64,000 nt of DNA. Source: Hemerocallis citrina. Taxonomy: Eukaryota > Streptophyta > Magnoliopsida > Asparagales > Asphodelaceae. The stretch is from assembly GCA_017893485.1 (NCBI GenBank), contig JACEHZ010000203.1, positions 310,001 through 374,000 of the forward strand, read 5' to 3'. The notes under the pieces are model-generated. The model was not told where the DNA came from. It did not search any database and worked only from the letters and a program-made list of their open reading frames with translations. The translations under genes and the position numbers were made by a program. Shown here piece by piece: positions 47,601 to 60,400 of the stretch; the first letter of the stretch is position 1; each line of letters begins with the position of its first letter.

Positions 47601-50600
47601 GGCATGCATACTCGCTAAGGAGTTGCCAAGGAATCCATCATGCTTCCGAACTTGCCAGTCCGGAACATGGATCCTTTTGTGCTCCTCGGTCAGGAGCTCC
47701 TCAGCCGCCACGGACAACGGGGGGGTCGTCATCCCCACGGCTGCGGCGATGGGGAACTCGCCGACCCCAGTTGATGCCGAGGCGCCTGCACCGGCAACGA
47801 CCGGGCTACTGAGGGTCTCCACCTCCTCGACCACCTCCGTGACCCGCGGAGTCTTCGGGGTCGGCAACTTGGTGGCCACCCTCTTGCGCTTCTTCGGCGC
47901 CTTACTGGCGGAGGCCTGTTCTCAAAGCTAGCACCGCGTCGTAGCTCATCGCCTCTGCATTAAAGACAAAGTTCGTTAGCACTATACAACTCATGCAAAG
48001 TAAAGTATGAAGAACAAAGCACAAAAAAGAAGCCGCGTACTGGGATCTACGCGGCAGAGCCCTCCCCTGAACAACACATCCTCGGTCAGCTCCTTCCAAT
48101 CATACTTCGGCCGATCGAGAAGTGTCCGAACTGCCTCTTCTTCTTCAGGACGAAGCTTGGGCAACGCCTTCAACCTCTTCGGCACCTCCTCCACCCAATT
48201 GGAAGGGATAGGCCAGGCCTCCGCACTCCGCACAATCAGGAACTTTTCGCGCCAGTGCTTGATGGAGTCGGGGCATATGACGAGCCTACCGCCATGCCTC
48301 GGAGCCAAATAGAACCGGTACTCCGACCGGTTTCCTTGATGAAGCCGATAGATCGTCCGAAGTACATTCAGCTCCGGCTCGATCCCAGCAGCTTAGCAGT
48401 GAAGTACGAAGCCGTTTATGACTCTCCATGCGTACGGCATAAGTTGGATGGGGCTGACCCCAAACCACCTCAGAACGAAGATAGCGAACGGATGGAGAGG
48501 TAGCCGAGCCCCGACGATAAAGGCGTCAACCGGCCAGCAACACATGGTCACTGGCAGCGGCGAGTTGGCCCTAACCCCGAGACCCGGCAGCATAAGCTCG
48601 TACTCCTCCGGGATGTGGAAACAGTCCCGGATCACTCCCAAGTCTTCTTCGCGGAGGATCGACACCGTCTCATCCGCCTCGGTCGTCTCCCTCGCCGCAT
48701 TCTCCTCGAAACTCCTCCCCCTCCCGTGAACAATTCGCTCGGCGTGCTCCTCCGGAAGCTCCCGAACTCTGTGAAGCCCGGTCAGTGGCCCCGGCAACCT
48801 GCCGAACTCCTCCATGCGTTTCGGATCCTCCATAATTGTGTCCCGGCTAGATACCTTCTTGCCCTTATCTGGGCGACTCGGAGTCTGGGCTTCGGCCACT
48901 TCAAGGGAGGGCTCGGACCAAGAAGAAGACGACTCGGAGACAGAGAGAAGAGACATATTTATACTTGGAAAAAGACTAAGTATAAATTACCTTAAAAAAC
49001 GTGCTGTCGGAGAATTCACCGGAAAACTAACGACGATCACCGGAATCACTCGCTTAGCACAAATAACCACCTGAGTAAAAGAGAAGAGAAGTGAAAAATG
49101 AGAGAGGGGGGTGGGGTTTTATAGAGCAAGGCGCGCAAAACGAGGTTAATGGGCCCATATTGCCGGCCCATTCACACAAAACGACAAAAGCGACCTCAAT
49201 CGTCGCCTTGTTTGCTACGCCAAGCCGTACATCGCATTAATTACTGTCCCATCTGGCAGAAGCTCAAAGGTCACTGCATTAAATGAGCGTCTCATCCGTC
49301 AGAGCTGTCAGAAGTTCAGAAGCCATCACATTTAATGAGTGCCACGTCTGCCAGGAGCGCAAAAGCCACCAACACAGCAATTCATTCTCCACCAGAAAGT
49401 GACAAAGTCAAGGACTTCGGCACCAGCTGCCGAGCGTTCTTGACACCGACCCTATTGCAGGGAAAAGTTTGGGTTCGGCACCAGCTGCCGAGCGCTCTTG
49501 ACACCGACCCTGTTACAGAGAAAAATTGGAGTTCGGCACCAGCTGTCGAGCGCTCTTGACACCGACCCTGTTACAGGAAAAAATTGGGGTTCGGCACCAG
49601 CTGCCGAGCGCTCTTGACACCGACCCTGTTACATGGAAAAATTGGGGTTCGGCACCAGCTGCCGAGCGCTCTTGACACCGACCCTGTTACAGGAAAAAAT
49701 TGGGGTTCGGCACAAGCTGCCGAGCGCTCTTGACACCGACCCTGTTACAGGAAAAAATTGGGGTTCGGCACCAGCTGCCGAGCGCTCTTGACACCGACCC
49801 AGTTACAGGGAAAAGTTGGGGTTCGGCACCAGCTGCCGAGCGCTCTTGACACCGACCATGTTACATGGAAAAATTGGGGTTCGGCACCAGCTGCCGAGCG
49901 CTCTTGACACCGACCCTGTTACATGGAAAGTTGGGGTTCGGCACCAGCTGCCAAGCGTTCTTGACACCAACCATGTTACATGGAAAGTTGGACCTCGGAC
50001 CTCGCCGAACTCCCTCTCAGCACTCACAACCTAGCCGAGGTCCCTCTCTTCTTCGGAAAAAGGTGCCGAACCACCTACGAACCTCGGCCTCCTGGGCAGC
50101 GAGCGCTGGAAGGAGTCGGAAGTATGAAACAAGCATGTAGGCCACACAACGAAGGAAAACGGCCGAGCCATCCACCAAGAGATCGCGAAAAAACAATTAA
50201 AAATTCAGGAAGTTAAGGAAGAACTCCTGGAAAGCAATTGTAAAGTTGGGGAAGCATTTTCTAGTCCCCAAACAAGCAATTATTACCAAGAACAATCTTC
50301 TAAGACCCCCGAACGACGAATTGACACGTCGCAAAGGTGAACGAGAACACCACATGATCCAGAGAACTCAGGAACAATTCAAAGTACAACCAACTTGAAA
50401 AATTACCACACTCCCTCCTTCAATATTCAAAACCTCCCATATTGGACTCCGACACAACTCCACTAGCCATTAAAACAGTTAAACTACTCCTCAAAGGCTG
50501 ATCAAACTCAGTCTTTAGGAGTGGGGGGCTCGTGATATGGCTAAAAATGAGGTTAAATCGGAACCGTCCAAATCAGGCACGAATCTTGAAGCCCAGGGAT

Positions 50601-53600
50601 AAAACGGTAATTTCACCTACCCATGGGTCTGAGATGGGTACTGGATCTCTTCGTCAAAGATCCAATAACTCGAGAACAGATCCACCTCAATCGGGTACGG
50701 GTCTCAACCAGCGGAAAGCCCGATCCAGAGTGATAGAATTAGGGTTTCTGATTAAATCCTAATCAACGGCCCTGATTCATGCCTATCCTTCCACTGGGAA
50801 TTAGGGATTACATTCCTAATCTGTTTACAAGGAGTATATTCCTTATCAGATCACGGGGATTACATTCCTAATCTGATCCCTAAGACGCCTATAAATACCC
50901 CCCATCCATCTCCATTAAGAGGTAATCAATCTTTTGCCAGTTTTCACGCTCTTTCTTAATCATCCCTGATTACTGACTTGAGCATCGGAGGGTGCGTCGC
51001 CGGGAACAACCCCGGTGTCTCGCACTTTTTACAGGTGTACGGCAGGAGTCAGCGTCAAACTCCGACGGAACAGGTATACAGGTTTGCTATTCAGTTTTCC
51101 TAAGAATCCACAAATACTATCTGTTTGCCCCCACACCAAATTTAGCGGCAACACTTTCCAAAAAGAGGAGGACATAAAAGGGGGTTTCCCAGAGAAGTCC
51201 CAAATATGTCTGCGTCTAAAATATTTCTGATGGATGATTCTAATCCAAGTAAGATTCTCCTCAGAAATACTTTTCCAGAGCCACTTGCCAAGCAAGGCCA
51301 GATTGTGGTTGCGCAAGTTAATAATACCTAAACCTCCTTCCTTTTTATCCTTACAAACTCTCTTCCAATTCATCAAACATTTGCCACTATCATAGGTGGA
51401 AGAACCAGTCCAAAAGAATTTTCTTCTGATAGAATCAGTTTTCTTAATAACCCAACAAGGAACATAGAAATAAGAAAGAAGATAAAGAGGAATGCTAGAG
51501 ATGACCGAATTAAGGAGAGTAAGCCTCCCACCCCTAGATACGGATCTACCAGCCCAAGAGCTAAGTCTTTTTTCAATTCTTTCAATAATAGGAAACCAAT
51601 CAGAATTATGAAGGTTACCAATCCTAAGAGGGGATACCCAGATAAGAAAGAGGAAAGTCACATCTAGGGCAATTGAAAAAAGCAGAGATTTCCATCTGTC
51701 TATCATAATCACCACCAAACCAAATAGTAGAAGATTTGGTGAAATTGATCTACATACCAAAAATACTCTCAAAACAATAAAGAATAAGCTTCAGATTTCT
51801 TAATTTAATGCCATCACAGCAAGAGAATAAAATAGTATCATCAGCATATTGTAAGTTGAGAATACCTCTAAAAGAAGGGAAACTGCCCAGCCCTTCAATG
51901 AGGCCATTGTCCCAAGCTAAAGTGAGCATTCTATTGAATACATCCGCAATGAGAACAAAAAGAAGAGGGGAGATAGGGTCTCATTGGCGTAAACCATGCT
52001 TACAAGAGAATTTTCTTCCTTCAATATTATTAAGAATGACTGAAGAGATGCCAGATGAAAGGCTAGACATAATCCAGTTGATCCATTTACTACCAAAACC
52101 TCTGGCTTTAAGAACCATAGAAAGGAAGTTCCAATTTACTCTATTATAGGCTTTTTCAAAATCCAACTTCAATAATATACCTTCTTTCTTTTCAATATGA
52201 ACAGAGTGGATAACCTCTTGTGCTACTGCCACACTGTCTAGAATAAATCGATCTTTAATGAAGCCAGACTGAGAGAAGTCAACAAGATTACCAATCACAG
52301 AAGCAAGTCTATTTGCAAGTACTTTCATAATAATTTTAAAAATAACATTGAGGAGACTGATAGGTCTAAACTGATGAGTTTCATTAGCCCCAGAAATTTT
52401 AGGAATAAGAATGATATAAGCATAGTTAATTCTACTAAAATCCAAAGAGTTACTAAACAGTTCCTCAAAAATACCCATAATGTCATCCTTCAAGTCACTC
52501 CAGAAAACCTTGTAGAAGAAAGTGGGAATACCATCAGGACCAGGGGCAGAGTCAAGAGAAAGATCATTAATAACTTTAAAGACTTCTTCCTCAGAGAAAG
52601 GGAGCTCAAGAGAAGATAGGTCCTGATAAGAATAAGGAGGGTATAAAGAATTCCAATTAACATCCAAAGAAGTATGACCAGAGTGGCCCATAAGATTCTT
52701 GTAAAAGGAGAAGAATTCAGAATGCATTGAAGAGATATCAGAAGTCTCACCATGCGGAGTAAGAATACAGGAAATAGTATTGCATCTTCTCCTATGAGAA
52801 GCATAGCTATGGAAAAATTTAGTATTACCATCCCCAAAAGTGAGCCATTTAATTTTAGCTCTTTGAAACCACTTAATCTTCTCCATTTGAAGAATTTGTA
52901 AATATTCTTTCTGTAGGTCAATTCTTTTAGACCTAAGAGAGACAGATAATGGAGAATCTTCTTCCAAGCAATCAATCCGAGAGATTTCCTCTTTCAACAA
53001 ATTTTTCTTAGAACTCAAATTACCAAATTTATCTTTTCTCCAATCTTTACACTTAGACTTGATCATTTTAAGAGTTGAAAGAAAGTTATGAAGATAAGGA
53101 GATTGCAGGTGAGAAGAGAGACATTGAGAAATCATAGAGGAAAAGAGGGATCCTTTAGCCAAAATTTCTCAAATTTGAAGTTAAGAAATTTAGGGGCAGG
53201 AGAATTGGTAGAGAGAAGAATAGGGGAGTGGTCAGAGATGATATTAGAACAAACTTTAACACAAGAAAGAGGAAAAGAGATGTTCCATTCTCGTGAAACC
53301 AAAAATATGTCTAATTTAGCAAAACTATGAACCAACCTTTTATTGGACCAAGTAAATCTTTTACCACTAATAGGATAATCAATTAGTTGAAGGTCTCTGA
53401 TAACAAAATTAAAATGATCAGAGTCATTACAATTGAAAGAATAACCACTTTTTGCAGAGAGAAATCTAATAAAATTAAAATCCCCACCAAAAATAGTCCA
53501 GCCAGACATAATATTTTTCCAATCAATGAATTTTTCCAAAATTCTTTCCAATCAATGAAGTATGAAGTTAAGAGGGTTTAAATTTGTGAAATTGTTTAGA

Positions 53601-56600
53601 ATGTGGCTATGATTAATCAATAGAAAGAAAGGGACACCTCCGCAAACTCGTTGATTTCCTTTATATTTCTTGCACAACTTTGGTCGACATCTTTACGATG
53701 CCAAAATTTGTATCATACTAGTGTCTTGATGCATGCAACTTCAGTGGGAGAAGATGTACAACACAATGGTCTCTGTTTCGTCATCTTATCCTTATTAAGA
53801 GGGTTTTTTTGCGAAATCTTTTACTGTGTGGCTATCATTAATCAATGGAAAAAAGTTCAATACGAGACACCTCTGCAAATGTTGATTTTCTTTATGTTTA
53901 TTGCACAACATTGGTCTACATCTTCAAGATGCCACATTTGGTATCATATTGATGTCTTGTTGCATGCAAGTTGGCGAAGATATACAACACAATGGTCTGT
54001 TTCGTGCTCCATAGGTGACCTCTTACCCCTAAATTTCTTCCCTCCAATATACCAAAAGGTTTTGACTGAGAACAACAAAATGTTGTGAGAGTAGTTGGTT
54101 TGGCCAAAGTTGTTAAAATGTTTGAACAAAAAAATTGCAGAAGAAGAATGATATTTGCTTTGACGAAAAGAGATGTGAACCCTAGCAGTAGATGATTCGG
54201 TTTGGATTAATCATACTTCGAAATCAAGGTGCCTAACATCAAACAAAACCCATTTGGCAGATAGGATCAAGCATTCATGCCATAAGCCCAATCCACCAAT
54301 GTCCTAAAAAGACTTAGAGAGACACTTTTGGTTCCCAATCACAAACTTTCTAGAGCGCTTCATGTTTTAAAGTGAATAATATCTTCAAAGCTTCACTTGT
54401 ATAATTATATTTTACATTTGAAGTGTTAATTTATGAAATTGATTTTTCTTTTCCTTGTTTTCAAAATCTTTTTCATTTTCTAAGAAGAAAAAAATTGGCA
54501 TGTTTGCCAGTAAAGCCTAGCTCTGCTTTTCGCTTTCCGCAACATTGTGATTGACAAGCTCTCTATCGATGAGACCCAAAAAAACCGCCACCAAGCAAAA
54601 CCTCAAAATACTTCATTTGAAGAATATGATTTGAGTTCGTACTCTTTGTACGGGAACGCGGTACGCTACTTGAGCAGTACACGGTATGGACGGGGTAGGG
54701 TTAGTCGGACCTCTGATCTGGGTCGTGGTACGTTTGGAATCACTAGTTTAGAATGTGATATTATATACAAATATGAACGCTTAGGCATAGATAGAACTCT
54801 TAGGCATAGAACTATCTAATATATACTATATAGATAAATACATCATCTAACTTTCTAATCAAACACTTCTAAAAATTCAGAACCTTGAAAATTTTAAATA
54901 CAGAATGTTCACGTTAAATACTAAATGGCAAATGTCACCAAATAGAAACTGGCAACAAAAATCTAAATAGCAAACATCTCCAAATTCCAAATTCCAAACA
55001 ACTCAAAATTAAACACATAAGTCTTATACTCTACTAAAAATGTTTTACTAGATAGAGAATGGGAAACAAATTTGATTTTTGATTTTTCCCTTCTGCACTA
55101 CGACTAGCAAAGACTAAGATAGGTGTTTGTTGCAATCCGGAACGGCAAACTTGAGATATTTTGTTGTAATATGATTGGATCTCCAAATCCAATGATCTGG
55201 ATCGCATAAATATCCTAAATTGGGACGCAAGATCTGGATCATAGAACTTAGCGGGGGATGAATAACCCGGTAACACTGGACACTACCCTTCTCCATCGAC
55301 GTGGACCTCCATATCTTCCATCATCATCCCCATCTACACTGACATGTTCACCTTCCATCAACTCCATAGACGCTAAACAAGCCTCTACCCTTTCCTATTG
55401 CCTGTAATGCTAACCTCACGTTCCATCATCACCCTGTCGAAACCATTAAATTCATATTTTATTTTTTGATCATCAAGGTGGATCGGTGAGACAAGCCACG
55501 ACTTTTGGAGCTGGCGTGTCTATTTTTTTATTCTAATATACTAATATTGTCTCTTCGAACCAAATGACAAATTCTGAAGATATTATTAATGTTAAATGAT
55601 TTCAACTAGTACATCATACACTCAGCTTGTTGGAAATGAATCGCACCTGAGCTTTTCCAAGTGGCATCATCGATAAGTCTACTAATCGATGATCAGTCCC
55701 AACATGTTTGATCACCATATATGGGGCTCTATGCCGACAATCTTTCCTCAAACAAAATAATTGACTTTAATCTACTTAGTGCGCTCATGAAATACTACAT
55801 GGGATGCAACGTGAATCACAACATGGTTTTCACTAAATAACTTCACTGAGCCATCTTGGAGAACCCTTAACTCATGAATAATCGCTTAACACAAAATCAT
55901 CTCACAAGTAATATTTGTCGAGACTAAATATTCACGTTCCACCAAACTTGGAAACTACACCTGCTTCATGTTTTTCCAAAACACCAAGTTTTCACCTACA
56001 AATAGACTATGCTAAAGTATATCTCCTAGACATCTGATTTCATGTGCTAACTTCATTTAAAAAACTTGCTAGCTGACGATGCCCATTGTTGAGTATGAAA
56101 GTCACCTATCTAGAGCATTTTTCAATTTTCGAAGAATCATAATCATTGCTTCCTAATGGCTCGTACAAGGGCTAGACACAATACTGACCAGAAAGCGATG
56201 GTAGGGCATGTGACAGTAAGATAATTTAGCATTCCTACAAGTCTCCTACATCCACGTGGGTCTTCCAAAAACTCCCCTTGATCTGTTAATGATTTTGTTC
56301 TGGTACATTGACGAATCTACTGTCTTGCATCCTAATATTCCATCCCAAAAAACAAATTCAACACATACTTGTGCTCAGACAACTAGATGCCCCCATTTAA
56401 ACCATGTCATTTCTTTTCCAGCAAAATTTTCGAAGTTATTCAAGATGCTGCTTGGAAAAACTTGGGCTCAATTCATTTGTGACAAGCTAGGTAAGTATCA
56501 TATATATGCCCCTACTTGAGGGGGAGTTACAGAATATTGGACTCAACCCATTTACATATAAGGATAATTTAGTAATATAATAATACATGTCTTGAGAATC

Positions 56601-57387
56601 CTAATTTGAGATTAAACCATGTAGGCATTTAGTGTACTAGTTGAAATCATCTGATAATGATAATGCCTTCTCAAATTGTCAATATCGTTTTGGAACTTGT
56701 ATACTCGTAAAGGCCCTGCCCGATGTAAGGTTCCATATGACTTGAGTGCTCTAGTTCGAAAAATTCGTTAGTCGCCCTCGTGAGAAAACGATGGCAGTCA
56801 TTGATCAATAAGAATTGAGGGAAAAGCCTCTAGTAAGTTTATTGCCCTAATCTGTTTTAGGGCATCATGTACCAATCCATATGCAACTGTTGATAATGTA
56901 TGGTAGCAATAATCCATAACTAAAAACGTAATGATTAAATTGGTATCTGTTAGGATTCCATTTAGTCCCACATAGGTTCAACGGGGAGTAGATGTTGGGT
57001 AGTTATAAACTTGGGTTCCCTCCCTCTAACAGCTAGGTTTTAGGGGTGAATTTTCCAGGGTTTGTAACACTACAGTTATATACACAATAATTCACACAGT
57101 ATATTCAAAAAAAAGAATACTGCAAAAGAGAGAACTTACTCACGATCAAAGAAATAAGAGACGGCAACAATCATCTCTTGGATCCCATCATTGTCAATAT
57201 CCGCAATTACCTAAAGAGAATAATATTTTAAAGGCTAAATGTGAAAAAACCTCACTTACGTATTGCCGATTTTCAAAAAACCACACACAACCTTTTTTTT
57301 AAGCCTCCCTCAACTATGTTTTCAAGGCATGGGTGAGTGAGGTTTTCAAAAAAAAAAGTGTTGAAAACATAGTTGACGGGGGTTTTC

Positions 57388-57447
<60 letters not shown>

Positions 57448-60400
57448 ATTGTGATGTTTTGAAAATCGGCAATACTTGAGTGAGGTTTTTTCACATTTAG
57501 CCCATTTGTAAACAGTACTCCAAAATCACATTCCGAAACCTCCAATTACACATGTTTTAATGTACTGGCAAAATACTGATAAATAATTGGGAAAATGATA
57601 CTTACTGGAGTGCACAGGATGTGCGAGTCTATGTTTACATAATCTTCCAATTTCTCATGTTTCCCCTCCTGCCAGTCTTCATCCCCCCACATGGACTCAT
57701 CAACATAATCATCATAATCAAAATTATATTCATCCGGCAGTTCTTCTGTATCTCGAAATAAATCAAAAGATGCATCAGCCTCTTCCACCAATCCTTCATT
57801 ATTTTCTAAATTTGCTGATTGCTTCCCAACCTCATCATCAACATCAGATTTGGAGTCTCCCTTTTGAGCTTCTTTCGAACCACTTTCCTGAAGAAGTCTC
57901 CTTTGAGAGTGAGATGCATTCTCTGACTCGACACTTTTTACTGACTTGTCAACAGTAGTATTTTCCAGAATCTTTGGCAACCCGTTAGATGAATTGTTTA
58001 GAGCGCCACCACTTTCAAGTGTTGCAGTGGAAGAATTGGTATTTTCTGAAGCGATAGTGACATTGTTCCCAGGTGGTGATTTCAATGAGGAATTGGTATT
58101 TTCTGAGATAGTGACATTGTTCCCAGGTGGTGATGTCAATGAGGAATTGGTAGAGAAGTTGGTGCTTCCAGTTGTTGTGTTTCCGATAATATCTCTACCT
58201 ATAAAAGAAAATATGCTAGATAATCGGCATATATTTGTAGACCTCGAGTTCCAGATAATCATAAAGATAAACTGAAATTTAATGTAGCAGCAAGAAATTT
58301 CCTTTAACCATGAAAAATAGGTAGAGCACTAAACATCATGCACAGTTTTAAGTATTTGAGAAAATGATTTATCGAAAAGTAAGATAAAATCTTGAGAAAT
58401 ATTTCTGCATACCAAACATCTTATACATGGGAATACCATCTGGAGTATTTGGATAAGAAACACACAAGGCCTAGAATAGGGCTGGGAACTGGTCGGATTT
58501 AACCCAAACCGGACCCAAAAAGAGTTTTTCGGAGGTTTCAAACCCGTCCGGAGTCAATTAGGCATTCTACTTTCCCAAACCCAATTTGTTTCATATACGT
58601 AACAATTACGACAAAAAAGTTATAAGATTACACCATATTTAAAATAATGTTTATATATTTATATAGTTTATACAGAGAAAAAATGGAGAGAAAAAAAAAA
58701 GATAACTCTAGTATAGACCATCTGAATCCATTAAACCCGCCAAATAAAACGGACCCCAGCCCAAAAACAAAAAGCTGCCAAAAACTGATGAGCAGGTTTT
58801 AGAACTTCTAAAAACCTAACCATAGGTTCAAGTCACTAAAAGCCGCATCACCCAGCCTCTGTAGACCCAGCCTGTAATTAGAGTAGCAGATGTCTTCCAT
58901 ATTTAAATTATCTCACCAGTTACTAGTACCCATAACTTATCTTAATTCGTAAAATTAAAAGGACAGATGCTATATGCTATATGCTATATTTACCAAATCA
59001 TCACATCATGAGATACAAGTGGTAGAGATGGTTACAGAACTGATCATGAAACTGTTGATTTAGATAACATGAATACTGAGAGCAGGTTCATACAACAAAT
59101 GCAATAAATTAAGAATATAGCAGTATTAATCACGTACGGATCTCCGCCTGTGTATCATGAACCTCCTGAACAAGTGAATCATCATGGACATCTGGGTGGG
59201 AACGGTCTACATGATCTGGATACAAGCCTACATACCAGTTTTTACGAACTTTTCTTCGAGGTACCTCTAGTTTGTCAACCATCATATAGCCTGAGACCCT
59301 AAAGAAAAAATTAAATAATTTTAATATGTAAATTTATGCCATCTTCACCAAAGGACATGCAGAACTACATTACCTGAAGAAATTAACTACACCATTGTAG
59401 GTAGCCAAAACTATCTCTCTTGTACCATCTTTGTCAATATCAAATAAAAGAGGGCTGGAATGAACAGTTGATTGGTGGAAGGCAGGCCACCCTAGAAAGA
59501 TATGGAAGAAAAGCATTAATCTTTGATTGAACTTTTATCAATTAAGAAACCAATCACAGAAATATTAACTGCAACTTAACCCATGGAAAGCTTAAACGTC
59601 TACTATTTTTTAAGAAATTTAAGGCATTTCAAATTTATTAAGTGGTGATTTTAAACTAATAGCAGAGGCGACATTTGGATAATCTACTAGCTTACATATA
59701 CCTTTTAGGTTCTCATTTACATGAGATACAATGAGACACGCTTCATTGTATGACTAAGAACTGGTACTAGACCTCTTTACTAATCCAACATGATGGTTCA
59801 TTTGGACATGTAGTATGACTCTTAATTAGATCACAGCCATCTTCTCTCTACATTCTCGCTGAGTAACAACTTTCTATTGAAGGCTAACTAATGTGAATCC
59901 ATCACCACATTGAGCAATCTTTTAAATATTCCCAACTTCACGAATAGTCTCTCTCATGTAACACCTTTTTGTTTTTATATTAAGTTCCTATTGCTTGATT
60001 TATTCTTTATTTACCAAGATACAACAGTTTCACCTTGTATACACATGCAAAACATGTACCTTGAATCTTGTACCAGATAGATGTGAGAAGAAAAGAAAAA
60101 AAGTCAAGAGACACCTGGAACTTTATCTCCATCAGTCCCTTCCAGCACTTCCAAGTAATGAACAAATGACGGCACCACCACCTCAAGCTTTCCATCACTT
60201 AAGTTAGAAACAAAAATATGTCAATGCACAACTTCAGAGAACAGTATTACATACCCCAAAGGTTTCAGGAAGAGCATGGAATGAAAAAAGCAGTTGGGCA
60301 TCTTACCTGTTGATATCAGCAACTAATGGAGCTGCATAAATGCTGGAGCTAACCTCAGTCTGCCATCTTAATTCTAGATGCCTTGGGCATTTGGTGTTCA

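Larger units (their letters stand above)
37983..51153 (+). mobile_element. Tat-lineage Ty3/gypsy retrotransposon, 13.2 kb, nested in a LINE
   Basis: Equal-length LTRs of 621 bp, PBS, gag-protease, RT-RNase H-archaeal-type RNase H-integrase, then about 6 kb with tandem repeats and an antisense gene, a polypurine tract and the 3' LTR. The dual RNase H, the DNGSS protease and the post-pol antisense ORFs are hallmarks of the Tat group. The LTRs differ at about 17 positions by eye (under 3%), so the insertion is fairly recent. Coding damage (duplication frameshift in gag, frame changes, TAG near the integrase end) makes it non-autonomous. Confidence 0.92.
27343..57139 (-). other. DEX1 intron 7, 29.8 kb, filled with nested transposons
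   Basis: Donor GTAAGT at 57139-57134, acceptor AG at 27343-27344. Exon 7 ends in codon position 2 (GA) and exon 8 supplies the third base to read DREYYEN, as expected for DEX1, so nothing coding is missing between them. Contents: unique intron (27343-28337), chromovirus with nested solo LTR (28338-36010), short unique stretch without features (36011-36492), LINE split by a Tat element (36493-about 53560), copia and other remnants (53600-57100). Confidence 0.88.

Noticed and set aside
46878..48312. Plus-strand ORFs opposite the antisense gene
   Set aside because: Lower-quality mirror frames; the minus strand has the domain match, coiled coils and splice sites.
49803..50140. Open frames on both strands in the 58-bp array
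   Set aside because: Frames stay open only because the unit repeats; 58 is not a multiple of three and no start or domain is present.
27343..57139. Two separate genes instead of one DEX1
   Set aside because: Exon 7 and exon 8 join in phase within a codon and in the conserved order of DEX1; neither half has its own start or stop at the break.
57392..57445. AT run as a separate microsatellite locus
   Set aside because: It is the centre of the foldback MITE, so it is described with that element.
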